A DNA stretch of 64,000 bases from contig NC_037321.1 of the NCBI RefSeq assembly GCF_000143535.2, forward strand, positions 558,001 to 622,000. Direction: 5' to 3'. A program made the position numbers and the translations under genes. Under the pieces are notes generated by a model that saw only the letters and a program-made list of their open reading frames with translations, had not been told where the DNA came from and made no database searches. Shown here one piece after another: positions 10,564-22,185 of the stretch. The first letter of the stretch is position 1; each line of letters opens with the position of its first letter. Origin of the DNA: Botrytis cinerea B05.10 (lineage: Eukaryota; Ascomycota; Leotiomycetes; Helotiales; Sclerotiniaceae).

Positions 10564-12933
10564 ATGACACCATCGAATCATGCATCTCCCTTCAGCCCCC
10601 CCGAATCGGTGACGAGTCCCACGCCGCTGAGGAGACCTAAGACCAGAATTTCGGCAGATTCGCAATCAATGACTTCATCTGTAGCTTCACTGCCATACAG
10701 AGCCTCGAACGCCTCAGTACAGTCACTGTTCGCGTCAACGACGACACCTTCTGGTTCAAGACCAGTCTCCCCTACTGGCGGATCATCGACACCTTCGCGA
10801 ATCGCAGGATCTGTGTTTGGTGGAAGTACGATCTCTGAAAGCCATCTCTTACCGTCAGATGGGAAAGACGATCCTCGAAATTTAATTTTATCCGGATTTG
10901 TTCCACATATTGCGGTACACACATCTATCGATACTCATGAGCTTGTGCAAGACAAAGGGTTCAAGGGAGGACTTTGGGAGTTAATAAGGCCATTTGGGGA
11001 GAAGATACAAGGAAAAGTCAATGTGCGAGACAGTATAGGGGCTGGCCGGACGTATGATGATTTTGGAGTACGCTTTGTTCAATTGGGGGATGGGCTTGAA
11101 ATACCGGATGGGATACCTGGGTCTCGAAGGAGTGGGGAGGGGAGAGTCTTGTCACCGAATGGCAGCAAGTCCATTCCGGAGTCAATAGCTGCTCAGCGCT
11201 TGAGAACGGGAGGAGATGTTCCTCAAATTGAGCGACTTGTTGATCGACATTTAACGAATGCTGAAGAATTTCCGGGTGTCAGTGCAGAAGACTTTTTGAA
11301 CTTGAAGGATAGCTCTAAAGTTTCAGGGGCAACTTCGCCGTTTTATACTCTTTATCTACGAAGGCTACTTTCAGGAATACCTTTAGCCCCGCACGAAACT
11401 TTCTCACATCCAGTGGCATGTATTATCGCCATAAGTTCACGTAACAAAAACCCGATTGAAGCTTTGAGGAGGTTATATGAAGAATCGAGTCGCGGAGAAA
11501 AGCGTTTGCCATTATGGGTCAACGACGATTATCTCCGCTATTATGTTCTGGTACACGACGAAGAACGAGATGATATCACAAAATCTATCACATTATTTGA
11601 ACAAATGAAACGCCATTTTGGGCTTCATTGCCATCTCTTAAGGCTTCGAAGCAGTCAATGCGTGGCAACAGATGATGATAGTGTACAACTCCCACGGTGC
11701 GAATGGATAGCTGCATCAGAGGAAATGGCCGAAATACAAGCGCGAGAGTCCCAGGAAGACCCAGAAGACTCATTTCCCTGTATATATGAATCCGATACCA
11801 CTGCTATTAAAACATTTATTCGCGAGATGGTTACTCAATCTGTTGTTCCATCAATGGAAAGGTGCGTAGCTACTTGGAATGACCAGGTTGCTTCGCGGCG
11901 AAGAGGAATAAGTGGGAGATTTATGAGCTTATCGAAAACTATAAAATGGCCTGGGGCATTTGGTTCTAGCTCACGAAGCAATTCAAATTCGGTAGGATCC
12001 GGTAGTAATTATGATGCATTGCAGGGGTTTTACCGACCGGATTCACCAGAAGCATTGATGCGAAAGCTGGCAGATTACTCGTTTATGCTTCGAGATTGGA
12101 AATTGGCGCAGCAAATTTATGATCTGTTACGATCGGACTTCACTAATGATAAAGCATGGAAATATCATGCTGCGGCCAATGAAATGGCTGCTGTTAGTAC
12201 CCTCATGATGCCTCATTCTATCAGTGCCAAAACACGTACTGAAACCATCGATATGATGCTTGAAACCTCATCGTACTCGTATATGACACGATGCAGTGCC
12301 CCATATGGAGCCTTGCGCTGCTTGACCTTAGGAATGGAGCTTCTTAGGGTGAGAGGCGGTTCGGCAACTGGCGATGCAGCAAGATGGGGAGCAAGACTTC
12401 TTGAACACAAGATTGTGGGTGCAGTTGGCGACTCATTATTCAAGGAACGAGTTGCGGTCTGTTATGGTACAAAGAAGGGACACGGAGTTGGCCTTTGGGG
12501 TAGCAGGACAAGAAAATCTGCCATGTGGAGTATAATGGCCGCCGAAGGATGGCTGAGCCTAGAGAAGCCCCATCAATCGAGAAAGAGTCTAGATGATGCA
12601 CGTGCGAGGTATGCTACATTGGCAAATAAAGACAGTTTATTGCACTTTTCGGAAGCGAATGAATTTGTTCAAGGTCTTGAGATGCAGATCGAAAACACTT
12701 TATACCCCATCACCGAATCCCAAGCAACGATAATGCCAGACGATGACATGATAGAGACAACCATGGGAGAAGAAAGCGAAGCCTTCAATTCCCGTCCACA
12801 TCGAAGAAGTCTCCTGGGTGGAGTAGCACCGCCTCCAATCTCAAGTCTTGAATCGGCGCCCTTGCATGGAGCATTAATAGAAGCGGAAGAGAAAGACAAG
12901 ATTGTTACGAGTAACGATTTTGAACAAGAATAA
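10564..12933 (+). CDS. trs85: TRAPPIII complex subunit Trs85 (TRAPPC8-like)
   Basis: Trs85 is the TRAPPIII-specific subunit that directs Rab GTPase Ypt1 activation to pre-autophagosomal and early endosomal membranes. It is an intronless 789-aa ORF. Residues 1-90 are a disordered Ser/Thr/Pro leader. The conserved core begins near residue 107 (NLILSGFVPHIAVHTS) and continues with GGLWELIRPFGEKIQG, SPFYTLYLRRLLSGIPLAPHE, HPVACIIAISS and a helical array including LMRKLADYSFMLRDWKLAQQ, which fits the TPR-like alpha-solenoid of this family. The start at 10564 is the first ATG and precedes the low-complexity leader; no better ATG is close to the core. Length is in the range of fungal homologues. Family assignment rests on remembered core motifs, not on a search. 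Confidence 0.88.
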   Translation: MTPSNHASPFSPPESVTSPTPLRRPKTRISADSQSMTSSVASLPYRASNASVQSLFASTTTPSGSRPVSPTGGSSTPSRIAGSVFGGSTISESHLLPSDGKDDPRNLILSGFVPHIAVHTSIDTHELVQDKGFKGGLWELIRPFGEKIQGKVNVRDSIGAGRTYDDFGVRFVQLGDGLEIPDGIPGSRRSGEGRVLSPNGSKSIPESIAAQRLRTGGDVPQIERLVDRHLTNAEEFPGVSAEDFLNLKDSSKVSGATSPFYTLYLRRLLSGIPLAPHETFSHPVACIIAISSRNKNPIEALRRLYEESSRGEKRLPLWVNDDYLRYYVLVHDEERDDITKSITLFEQMKRHFGLHCHLLRLRSSQCVATDDDSVQLPRCEWIAASEEMAEIQARESQEDPEDSFPCIYESDTTAIKTFIREMVTQSVVPSMERCVATWNDQVASRRRGISGRFMSLSKTIKWPGAFGSSSRSNSNSVGSGSNYDALQGFYRPDSPEALMRKLADYSFMLRDWKLAQQIYDLLRSDFTNDKAWKYHAAANEMAAVSTLMMPHSISAKTRTETIDMMLETSSYSYMTRCSAPYGALRCLTLGMELLRVRGGSATGDAARWGARLLEHKIVGAVGDSLFKERVAVCYGTKKGHGVGLWGSRTRKSAMWSIMAAEGWLSLEKPHQSRKSLDDARARYATLANKDSLLHFSEANEFVQGLEMQIENTLYPITESQATIMPDDDMIETTMGEESEAFNSRPHRRSLLGGVAPPPISSLESAPLHGALIEAEEKDKIVTSNDFEQE

Positions 12934-14139
12934 TGATAGGGTGGGGTCACAATTAGTTGTGAATGAGAGCGAGCGAACTTCCTGCATATACCATTTTATT
13001 TCGAGAGGAACCTTTAACCGTGTTGGGAGGAAAGCATTGCAAATAGGAGTCTGAGGAGTTATAGATCTGGTTGAAGATAGGTCTCAGGGATGAACATTGG
13101 GGTCATATGTATGAATATGCTATGAGATGAACCCAATGAACAAGTTTAGCAATGATCAATATTATCAAGTTTCATGTAATAGACGTTCATCAATTATGAC
13201 ACTGACATTTTGTCAGATCTTTTGTTGGTGAACACAGTCCGTGATGCTTCAGTAAGTTTGTCGCAAGTGTGAGCTTATTCTGTTGCTTTCCGCGAACCTT
13301 ACGCTACCTCATGCTGCCAACTTCTTACAATTAGTGATTCTCCACCGAGTAGATGTTTGCAGTGCCCATGACCATCTGCTTCGACTACCGGTAAGATCGC
13401 CTGCACCAAACCGCAAAACCCTATGAAAGCATGCATATATTGCTTCTCGCACACGCAGAGCGCATAGCAGATACCTCTCAGTCTCTGTCAAATGAAAATT
13501 GACAAAATCCCCGCGTTTCTATACCTAGTCGCTTGTAGGTTTGCACCAAACTGTACGAGATAGAGCGAAAGGGAAAGCAAAGTCAACTCGGTACGAGATT
13601 TATAATCAATCTTTTATTCGTAATGGCGAGTCTACGTCTCGGTTAATACTGATGCTCGTCCCTAAATTATGAATGAAATTCGTTTCTCTAAAACAAGTGT
13701 TAATTGTAGACGGGGAAGATTATTGGAATAAATCTCCTCATATTTACAGCCATTGTTGTCTATGTTGTATTTTGATTTGGAGGGTATGAGATGCACCGGA
13801 TACTTGTTTTGTTTGATCCAACAGAAGACGTGAAAACCCCAAACGATCATCGATTCTAAACCTATCGTCTAATCTAATGAAAATGAAGCGGTAATGACAG
13901 GACGATCGATCCAGACAAATTTCTGAACCCTCAGAAAGACAAGCTAAACGAGTGTGTGAGTTTGGTAATGATACAGAGTATAAAAGAAAAACGCCAAGAA
14001 AAAAAAAGAAAAAAACAGTTCTCCCTTTCTCCCTCTTCTATGCCCCTCTTGTCCTCCTGACTTCCTTCACAGCCCCCTAGAACCTCATTCCAAGATGATG
14101 CGCTCTCATTCAAGAGTCAGCATCAGATGTTCCCGCACT
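12934..14139. other. Convergent intergenic spacer
   Basis: The 3' flanks of TRS85 and of the secreted-protein gene. No coding sequence, repeat or RNA gene was recognised in about 1.2 kb. Confidence 0.55.
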
Positions 14140-14572
14140 TTACGCCTCATAACAGTAATCATTTTTACCAGATCCTTTCCCCAACGAAACACAGGCACTC
14201 GAGCAAGCCGTGGCCTTGCCTACCAGCAAGCCATTTTCGCCGCATTCGAAAAGTGTGTATAGCATGTGTCTGTCATCGTAGGGGAGCTTTGCGTTAACGA
14301 GCGCTTGTTGTATATTGTTGTGGTAATCGCCTGTGGTTTGTGTTGGTGAGTTGGGTGCTTTGATGGGGGGCGGGGGAGGGTAAGAGAGGGAAGGGGAAGG
14401 AGAAGGGGAAGGGAACGAGAAGAAGAGGGAGAGAGAGAGGGAAAAGAAAAGTAATCATACCGTTAACGAGCAAATCATGGCCACAGTATTTCCATCCCTG
14501 CTGGCAATTCTCTGCAATCACCCGCGCGCTGAAGACCGAGAGGGCAAGGGTGACGATGGTGGAGAAATGCAT
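14140..14572 (-). CDS. Small secreted cysteine-rich protein (effector-like)
   Basis: Two exons (14461-14572, 14140-14330) encode 100 aa. The 130-nt intron has donor GTATGA and acceptor CCACAG in phase 1. Residues 1-20 form a classic signal peptide (MHFSTIVTLALSVFSARVIA). The mature part is about 80 residues with six cysteines at positions 23, 30, 67, 80, 84 and 97, enough for three disulphides. It matches, from memory, a widespread ascomycete family of short secreted proteins starting C-x6-C after the signal peptide; no biochemical function is known to me. Some such proteins act at the plant or microbe interface, so an effector role is inference. The intron carries an unusual pyrimidine tract of about 85 nt on the coding strand. 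The unspliced frame would add a long artefactual N-terminus. Confidence 0.82.
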
Positions 14573-15973
14573 TTTTATTGGGGTTTGAGAACGTGCGAAT
14601 TTTATTTTACAATCTAATGAGAAGCAGAAGTAAATGAACGAAATGTAATTGATGATGTGATAAGTAGAGCGAGGTGAATGATGATGATGATACTGGAAGA
14701 GAAAAGTCGAGGGAAATTCTGCAGCTCTTATAAGTTGTATTTTCCACTCCTCTATCAAGACGAACCGTATTCCCATTCCAGGTATCTCATCTCCTGCGCC
14801 GGTTGAATATCTCGGCGTTCCTTCATCAAATGCTGCCTATGCCTAACGCTGTGTATCAGAAGCAACAACTACAGAGCATTACACTAGGCATCAGCAAGTC
14901 AGTGAGACCCAAGGCAGAGCATTTGAATTTCATGTACACCGCACTGGGCCTTTGCCATACAGCGCCAACATTTCGGGCCTTGTTTTTGGCCGGAGCAAAG
15001 CTCGGCGTGCAATCCTTCAAATAAGGTGGGAAAACATTATGGGTAGCCGCGAGTTACCTGCCAGAGATCCTACCCGACCAGCGGATTAACCGCGAGAGGT
15101 TCCACCCGCTCCACAGATTATGTGCAGATGATTTGCATTCCCTACCTTCAATGAAATTTGAAGTTATTCCCAAACTATTTTGTAGCGTAAAAACAATCCA
15201 AGCGTAGATTTGAACAGGTTATCTGTAGATGATCCGCGGATAAATGGGTACCCGCAAGTGTAGGACTTTTCTACGATCTTGAAATTTTTGCCAATTTTTG
15301 AGACGAAGGGAGGATGTCGAAGTATGATTGCGAATTGACAGACAGTTCGTGCTGTATTGTCAATTTATATCTGTCAGCTCGATATGATTCCCATATCAAT
15401 ACATCAATTCAATTGATTTTAAGAGTCTTGGTTATCACTACTCAAAGTCTTTAATTGTAGAAAAGTACACTGCAAAGCTTGACCCACCAAAATCGAAGTA
15501 TTTGACAGTACATAGACTAAAACTAAGAATTAGACAAGCGGTAAGAAATGAAATTTTGCATATAACAGGATCACCGACCAAAGACTATTTGATCTTCAAG
15601 GAGATAAAGAAACAAAACATATAAACACTAGCCCGTTACACATCTAAGTACTTCATAGCACTCCATGCCTAATTTCCGTGAAGTTTTGACCGCCCCGAGA
15701 ACAAAATCGTAACGCTCAAAGATCTTGTTTCGTTATTGTATAGCTAGGAACCTTTCTTACACCTTGAGATTGCATCGTTCCACAAGAGAACTTTTCTCCA
15801 ATACAAATATAACTATATCTTTTTAGTCTTTGGTATATCCTACCCAAACGCCACTTCCCCTGTAATAGAACATGCCACTGAAAGTGTGATTTCCCCTTTT
15901 CCCACATCCAAGTATTTCAAGCCCAAGCCCAAGCCCAAGCCCCAAATCATACCAAAGCCAAATCATTGAGATA
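14573..15973. other. Intergenic region
   Basis: The promoter of the small secreted protein lies at the left end. Pyrimidine/purine tracts are present, but no supported gene was found in 1.4 kb. Confidence 0.5.
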
Positions 15974-17436
15974 TCAAATCCGAACACCATTATCCTCTCC
16001 CTCTTCATCATTGCCCGCTTCCCCAACAATAAACTCCAATACTTTACAAACCCTCTCATTCAAAATTCCACCCCTCGCGAGTTCATCTTCCGAGTCCAGT
16101 CTCTCATCCAGTTTATTTGTTTCCGATCCCGTTTTCATTCTCCTTCTCTCTTTTTCAACGCGTGCTTTGAGAGCCCTGTCAACTCTGACCGGTACAGCCA
16201 CCACCACCCTTACTAATAAAAGCATCATCCTCGCTTTTCCCACTAGATCCCATCTTCCTAACTCTCTCAGCCTCTTCTGAACCCTCCATATCCTCCCCAT
16301 TTCAATATATATCAGTAAAGCCCATACCCGTCCTCTCATAACCAACTCTCTTACTTTTATAAAAGCGACTTCTATGGAAGAAGTAACGTCGGTATTAATG
16401 AGGTGAGGGTATTGAGTATTCAGGGATGATAGAAGGGAGCGGATGGTAATGAAGTCGCCTGTGAGGAAGTCATGTATGAGTGATGAGACTGTGGTTCGGA
16501 ACAAATTGTCAGAGGCTAAGGGTGGAGAAGGATGTTTCGTGGGTAATGAAGCGGCAGTAGAAATTGAGGACAAAGAAGTGGCGGAATCGTAAGATCGACG
16601 AGAGGAGGGGGATTTAAGGATTTCGAATGAGAAGGCTAGACGTTGGAATGCACTGAATGATCAATAGTCAGCTCACAATCGGCATAATAGGGGTATGTAG
16701 GCGAAAGCGAAGGACATAGGAATAATTACCGGGTAGAAAGCGGATGATAGGGAATTCTATCGGGATGACATATTTTCGAACGTTCTAAATAACATCGTCG
16801 CAGTTCCGCACCCGAAGCCGATCTTTGTGCTCCAAGAATTTTGTATAACTGTGCATGTTGTATTGTCAATGATCGGACTCTTCGCTTTGCTTGTACCCCT
16901 CAGCCCCTCTATGGCAAAGCGTGGTACTTGTTTGCGCCACACCTTTTCAAAGAGTATAGGACAGTAGAAGAGTGCACGAAAGGCAGACGGCAATGCCATG
17001 TAGCGAAGAAAAGAAACATACGTCTTCCTCAGTAAGAATACCTATTCATCGTGAGAAACAGGTCCCAAGTCAGCAATTTTCCATACACCAAATCATCCTT
17101 CCACGACTCCGAGATTCCAAATCCAATGCCAGAAAATCACATGTCAAACCGGGGCAAAAACTTACTCTGGATTACATCATCCTTACTAGAAGCCAAAATG
17201 TCCCCAAAATCGCTCTCAATCATTCTAATGCACTCTCTTCCACCCAAATGGTCGAAATAAGTCAAAAGGAGTATTAAAGAATGAATATAAGAAGCATTTT
17301 GCCCCAAGGTAGTGAGATGTAAATGGTTACATGGAAAGACAATGTGGAAAAAGCATGGTAGGTAGGGTATATATCGGAGTAACCTTGGTGCATCATGAGG
17401 AAAAAGAAGTCGTGGTGGACTTTCACGTGCTTGTGT
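15974..17436 (-). CDS. Hypothetical multi-exon protein (5' end uncertain)
   Basis: I do not recognise the family. Four minus-strand exons agree in phase: from about 17436 to 17166, 17022-17041 (a 20-nt microexon), 16730-16784 and 15974-16635. The donors are GTAAGT, GTATGT and GTAATT; the acceptors are AATAG, TTTAG and CTAG. The spliced frame reads coding-like throughout (YIHSLILLLTYFDHLGGREC, MIESDFGDILASSKDDVIQ, then YVIPIEFPIIRFLP). The last exon is helical and strongly basic in the middle (KRLRELGRWDLVGKARMMLL) with an acidic tail. The first exon has no in-frame ATG near its likely acceptor, so at least one upstream exon is missing from this model. The 237-nt intron at 16785-17021 contains an open frame that I regard as chance. 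Function unknown. Confidence 0.5.
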
Positions 17437-17460
17437 TGTGCTTATGAGGCGTGGGTTGAT

Positions 17461-17519
17461 TGATGTGTGGTATGTGTGTGTGGTATGTGTGGTGTGCGTG
17501 TGAGCGGGGGGGGGGGGGG
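17461..17519. repeat. GT-rich microsatellite followed by G14
   Basis: Imperfect (TG)n with TATG interruptions runs from about 17461 and ends in an uninterrupted run of 14 G at 17506-17519. It sits just upstream of the uncertain 5' part of the unknown minus-strand gene. Confidence 0.9.
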
Positions 17520-17822
17520 AAATGAGCATTTCCGGTTGGTGCAAGAGGAATATGCTTTCATGACTAAGGATTTGTGCAAGATTATGTATGGGTTGATCTT
17601 TTGTGCAATGTAACCTAACACAGAATTGAAACGTCGAATGCCGACCGAGCAGCATCTACCGAGCAGCATCTACCGACGACAAATACAAAGTCGGCGTGGG
17701 ATTTAACTTACGTCTCAGTGTCCAAGTACTCCCTCAAGTGCCGTATCCCAGAACGATATGCCCAACATCTTCAAGTTCTCCCGATCGCCATCTTATAGCT
17801 CTCAAACACCTACCTGCTATAT

Positions 17823-18158
17823 TCACTTCATATCAAGGCCTTTATCATCCATATCACTCGTCTTATCCGCATCTTCCTCGTTTTCCACTTTCTCGTGCTT
17901 GGATTTCTTCGAGCCAAATCCAACCCACAAGCCCTTTTCAAATGGTCCTTCATGATTGTTAAATCTTGTCCAGGAGGCAATTTGAACAGGAGCTTTGTGT
18001 ATAGTACCTTTGAGAGGCGCTGAGTCTAGGTTGGCGTCCTGCTTATCCTTCTTCTCGTTGGTCATGATAAAGTTGATGGTGCGTCCTCCAAATTTGAGCC
18101 AAAACCTTCCACTCTCATTCTTGCAAGGAGTGTATACGGTCTTTCGTGCCATGTGCAT
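17823..18158 (-). CDS. Hypothetical small charged protein
   Basis: An open frame of 111 aa starts at 18158 (MHMARKTVYTPCKNESGRFW) and has a well-mixed composition, with GLWVGFGSKKSKHEKVENEE near its end. No family is recognised. A strong acceptor-like CTCTACAG lies only 2 nt upstream of the ATG, so a 5' UTR intron or a further upstream exon is possible. An alternative 3' end uses an internal donor at about 17857 and an acceptor at about 17792; it would replace the last 10 residues with 26 others ending at 17715. The acceptor for that is weak, so I keep the unspliced end. Presence as a gene is likely but not certain. Confidence 0.45.
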   Translation of the reverse strand: MHMARKTVYTPCKNESGRFWLKFGGRTINFIMTNEKKDKQDANLDSAPLKGTIHKAPVQIASWTRFNNHEGPFEKGLWVGFGSKKSKHEKVENEEDADKTSDMDDKGLDMK

Positions 18159-18435
18159 GACTGTAGAGGGACGGAGAACTTAGGACAATGGCGAAAGATG
18201 TGGCTGGTAATCTGATGTTCTAATGCATAGGAAAGTGTGAGGCTTATGTAGCAGATTTTAGAAGGCCTTCAATTTCGTATAAAGGGTTCAAAGACCGCAC
18301 CAAGTAGTAAGATCAGTTAGTATATATACTAAAAGCCCTCGAGCTCAATTTTTGTGGTATTATTTTCAGGAATCCAAGAGGAAAGAATGATTACGCGGAC
18401 ATTGTAGCTCCATGTATTTTGTTTTCATGGAGGGA

Positions 18436-18816
18436 TCACTTCATTGACCAAAATGCTCTATTCATAGATCTGGACGGCGGTGGTAGACCTGAGACTGAAC
18501 ACCGCTTATTGAGGGAGCATCGTGATTTTGCGCAATAATATATGTCATTCTCAATACTCCATATGATGTATCTCCCCAGTTCTTTCGAATCCAACAATTC
18601 GTGTTTCACAAGTATTCTCTGAAAGTCTTCCTTCGTCACGGAAAGCGCGTCAAATCCGACCTACAAGTCAAACGCGCGGCTATGTAGGAATTCACAGTTT
18701 TTTTTTCCCGAGGCATAGACTAGGCATGCAACTTTACACGTCCATTAGTCGGTAAATCTCGAGTATATATCTCCAAGTGCATGGCATCAAACAGTAAATC
18801 ATCCGAGGGGTCGATC
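18436..18816 (-). pseudogene. Gene fragment of unknown family, two exons
   Basis: Minus strand. An exon from about 18816 reads DPSDDLLFDAMHLEIYTRDL and ends at a GTAAAG donor. After an intron with acceptor TTGTAG it continues in phase as VGFDALSVTKEDFQRILVKH and on to a stop at 18436-18438. Both pieces look like real protein, and the junction is in phase. I cannot find a matching upstream exon: the next upstream donor (GCTT|GTAAGC) is preceded by stops in the required frame. It may be a truncated gene or the 3' half of a gene with poorly visible exons. The last 20 residues (SVSGLPPPSRSMNRAFWSMK) may be intron read-through. Confidence 0.35.
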
Positions 18817-19354
18817 TAGAGCTAAACACATTGAGCAACCAACCTTAAGCTTACAAGCAATATGGCGAGTTCTTATAATCTGAGGTTACCCATAGAAAAA
18901 GATAGGAATATCTGATTGAATATCTAGACATCATATTGACTACTTAGTCAGATGAGAGAAGCCCCCCTGGATATTTGAGGTGGTGAGTAGGTTCAAGCCA
19001 AATAATGGGATAGGGAGAGAATGTGTATAACACCACAATCAGCATTTATTCCACTTATTTCGAGAGCAATAAAAAATCTCGGAAATCCATTGTGCCATCT
19101 CTCACGTGGCTTCAATATCTCTCGAAGTGATCTCGAGAATCTACTGTCGATTGTGTTCAGGACCTACGATGCAGTCACGAAAGGACATGCGATTCTAGAA
19201 GAAAGCGCTGTATTGTAGCGTCGCTATCCTAAAAGATACGGGCCTCTGTGTAATCGATTACTAAGCCATTTCCTCTCAAATCTCCATTCCTCTCCACCAC
19301 CAATCTTTCTCATCAACAATATATACATCTATAATACCACAGCTGGCACTCATA
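18817..19354. other. Intergenic region upstream of TTI2
   Basis: No supported gene. A CT-rich leader-like tract directly precedes the TTI2 start. Confidence 0.5.
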
Positions 19355-21255
19355 ATGTTTTCACCTGTTCGTAGTTCAGCAAGAGGAAGAATTCGAAACT
19401 CGAATCCTGATGAGAATGGTCTTGCGTTATTGCCCTCTAGTTGTAAAATCCCCAGACATTTTAGACAACTTATTTCTAACACGTGACTAGTTCTACCACC
19501 ATCTTACTCTTTCGAGGATCTGTATCGAGAGCTTGTCGACGGAAAGCAGGAGGGTAAGGATGTAAGTTTACATTCTTTAATCGTTTGTTTAATCCGAATT
19601 GCTACTAAATGGTTAGGAGGAACTAGAGAGCCTCGTCATACTTGCCAGCTGCTTGAAGGAAAACTCGAACATATCGAAAAAAGCAGATGATGATATATGG
19701 CATGGGAAGCTTGAAGCTTATTTATCAGAGAAACTACTACCTGATGGCAAGATATTCTCGCTAGATAAGTTTGATGGTAGTGTACCTCTGGCCAATTCAG
19801 ATGTTTGGAGCATACACTGATATCTTTAAGAAGAGGATCAACCAGACAAGGTCCACAAAATCAAGCAATGTAAAGAGAAATACAATCTCTGTATTCTTTC
19901 GATAGAGAATCTTCTTAGTATCTCTCCGAAGACATTGCAACCGCCAAAAAACTCGACTCTTCTTTCTCTCATCCCATTCACTAACACCAGTTATGCCTGG
20001 ACAACTCCCCAGTCTCAAACTACCGCCATCACAATACTCGATAAATATGCATCATATGCAAAATCTCCTGAGTTTTTGGTTAATAATCTTTTAAGATCCT
20101 TCATCCGCCTCATATTTTCTGAAGCTGCCACCCCTGAATCTGTTACTGCATCTTCCCGCAAAGCATTTCCATCATCTGCACCACCCCGCCACTTCGACAT
20201 TCTCGAGTCCTCTCCTTCAAAGCAACCTTGGAGGTCAAATATTCCATACACTATACCTGTGTTACAATGGATCGTCGATATTGTCCCTGTACGTTTTCCT
20301 CTTATCACCCCAGCTCCAGACTAACAACTACAATAAGCCGGATCTTCTCCGTGCGCAAGCATGGCCTCTATTAACCACTCCTATTTTAATACTCCTCGAT
20401 TCGCCATCAAACTCAATCCGGACTCACGCTCTTCGAATACTTCCCATGCTATTCTCAAAAATGGGGGACAAATTACTTCAACAAACAGGACTAGGCGATG
20501 TCTTCGAAAATACCCTCCACCCAGTTTTGTTATTCTTACCATCCACGACACCTGTTGAAGAAACACTCAAATTGTTGCCAGAGACATACAAAGCTTTGAG
20601 TGCACTTTGCAATGCGATATGGCCTAGCAAGGGAGACGAGGAGGCTTCTACCGGTGTGACAACCATAACGATAAACAAAGCCTCGAAACACAACACAACC
20701 CCTTCCAAATCACCAGCTCAGCTTCGTCTCGCATTCCTTGACAGAATTGTTCGCCATGCCATTCTTCCTGCTTATCTACACTGTCAAGAAATACCTTCCG
20801 TAGTTGAAATACTGGTCGTACAAATTGGTATCATCATCCCGGAGATGAAGATTTCAGGCGTGAAACATCTCAAGGATATATTGCCTATACTGGTAAATAT
20901 TCTTTCGAACCCATTCTTCCCCGACACTTCTCCATCACTGGTTATAAATACTCTGAAGACACTTAGAGAAGTGATTCTGGTCTTTTGGCCCCGTATTAGT
21001 ATTGATGAACATCGATTGGTTATTATAAGCGCTTTAACACTTCTAAACTGTCATATCTGTTCAAGAGTAGACGAGAAATCCGAGGAACAGGAAAGGGCAA
21101 GATCGGAGATCCTGGATCATCTACTGGAGACAGGAAAGGTATTTACAGCAGTGGTCCAACAGGCGGGGGATGAGAAGGAAAGACAGAGTTTTGAGCAGGA
21201 GTTGACGAAAATCATCGAGACTGATGAAACGCTGGCTAGAGTCTTCCCTAAATGA
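19355..21255 (+). CDS. tti2: TELO2-interacting protein 2 (Tti2-like, HEAT-type)
   Basis: Tti2 is part of the Tel2-Tti1-Tti2 (TTT) cochaperone that matures PIKK kinases such as TOR, ATM and ATR. Five exons are in phase: 19355-19442, 19491-19561, 19617-19776, 19831-20288 and 20338-21255, giving 564 aa. The introns are only 48-55 nt and two use AAG acceptors (TTTAAG and AATAAG). The C-terminal half shows the conserved family region: LRAQAWPLLTTPILILLDS, IRTHALRILPMLFSKMG, TGLGDVFENTLHPVLLFLPS and KLLPETYKALSALCNAIWP. The rest is helical and repeat-like. The first exon is chosen because a 48-nt intron with branch TCTAAC joins it in phase; an internal start cannot be excluded. The family call comes from motif memory (DUF2454/Tti2) and fits length and layout. 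Confidence 0.8.
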
Positions 21256-21834
21256 ATGGGAGTGTCAAGATATACAAAATTATATATAAAACCGATGTTT
21301 TCATAAATGTTCACAAGACGTCGTCAAATGAGAGGTGTAAACGAATGTGGTCTTGACGTTATCAACTTATGACTTCTGAGTAAGGTCACGATGTTTCATT
21401 TTTTAGTATGGATATACCCAGGTATCTATTAGATGTTCCTTCTAAAGCAAGAAGAACTACCAATACTGATCTTGATGAGAATCAACCCTACTCTCCTTTT
21501 AACAAACAAAAAACGAACAATCTCCAGAAAACTTTCAGCCTACCTCTTTAAAATCCCTCTTGATCTCCTCTTCATATAAACGCGTCTTCCATTTTGAATC
21601 CGAATCTCCAATTAGAACCTGAAGATCTGTCCTCTCGATCAAGCTTCCAGACAAATTACCGTCTTTGCGATTGCCACCGAGTCTATCATTGTGCGCCCAG
21701 GTATCACGTCCTCACTCAAATCAGAAGATTAAATCATCGCCCACTTCCACATCTCATCTCTCACCGTGAAAATGTCATTCCAATACCCCAAATCCCATAA
21801 CCTCTCGGCCCCCTTCCTCCGTCAACACCAACTC

Positions 21835-21857
21835 CAACAACAACAACAACAACAACA
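21835..21857. repeat. (CAA)n microsatellite
   Basis: About seven to eight perfect CAA units in noncoding DNA between convergent genes. Confidence 0.9.
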
Positions 21858-22146
21858 CTGAAGAAGCACCCTCCTAACATTCCACACCACAGCATACCAA
21901 AAACGAAAAACAGAGAAAGAAACAGAAACAGAAACAGAACCACGATCACCTCGACAAATCTGCAAGTGAAGACCAGAGAAATATCAGACAACTACCGTAT
22001 CTCATACCTTAAAAGCACAACAGGAGTCGCAATGTCACTTTTCTCCCCTCCCCCCCCTTTTTTTTTTTGACATTTGCAGAACTACATATATCATTATCGT
22101 GAAGAAACCTAGTCTTTTTCTCCTTCTTTGAAATATGCATAAATCC

Positions 22147-22185
22147 ACACAAACACAAACACAAACACAAACACAAACAAACAAA
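22147..22185. repeat. (ACAAAC)n microsatellite
   Basis: Tandem hexamers ACAAAC decay into AAAC units at the right end, in the noncoding spacer. Confidence 0.9.

Noticed and set aside
15030..15125. GC-richer stretch resembling an RNA gene
   Set aside because: I could not find paired A and B boxes or a cloverleaf, so no tRNA is called.
16757..16999. Minus-strand ORF starting MALPSAFRALF
   Set aside because: It lies in a 237-nt intron whose donor and acceptor join the neighbouring exons in phase; its own donors give worse models.
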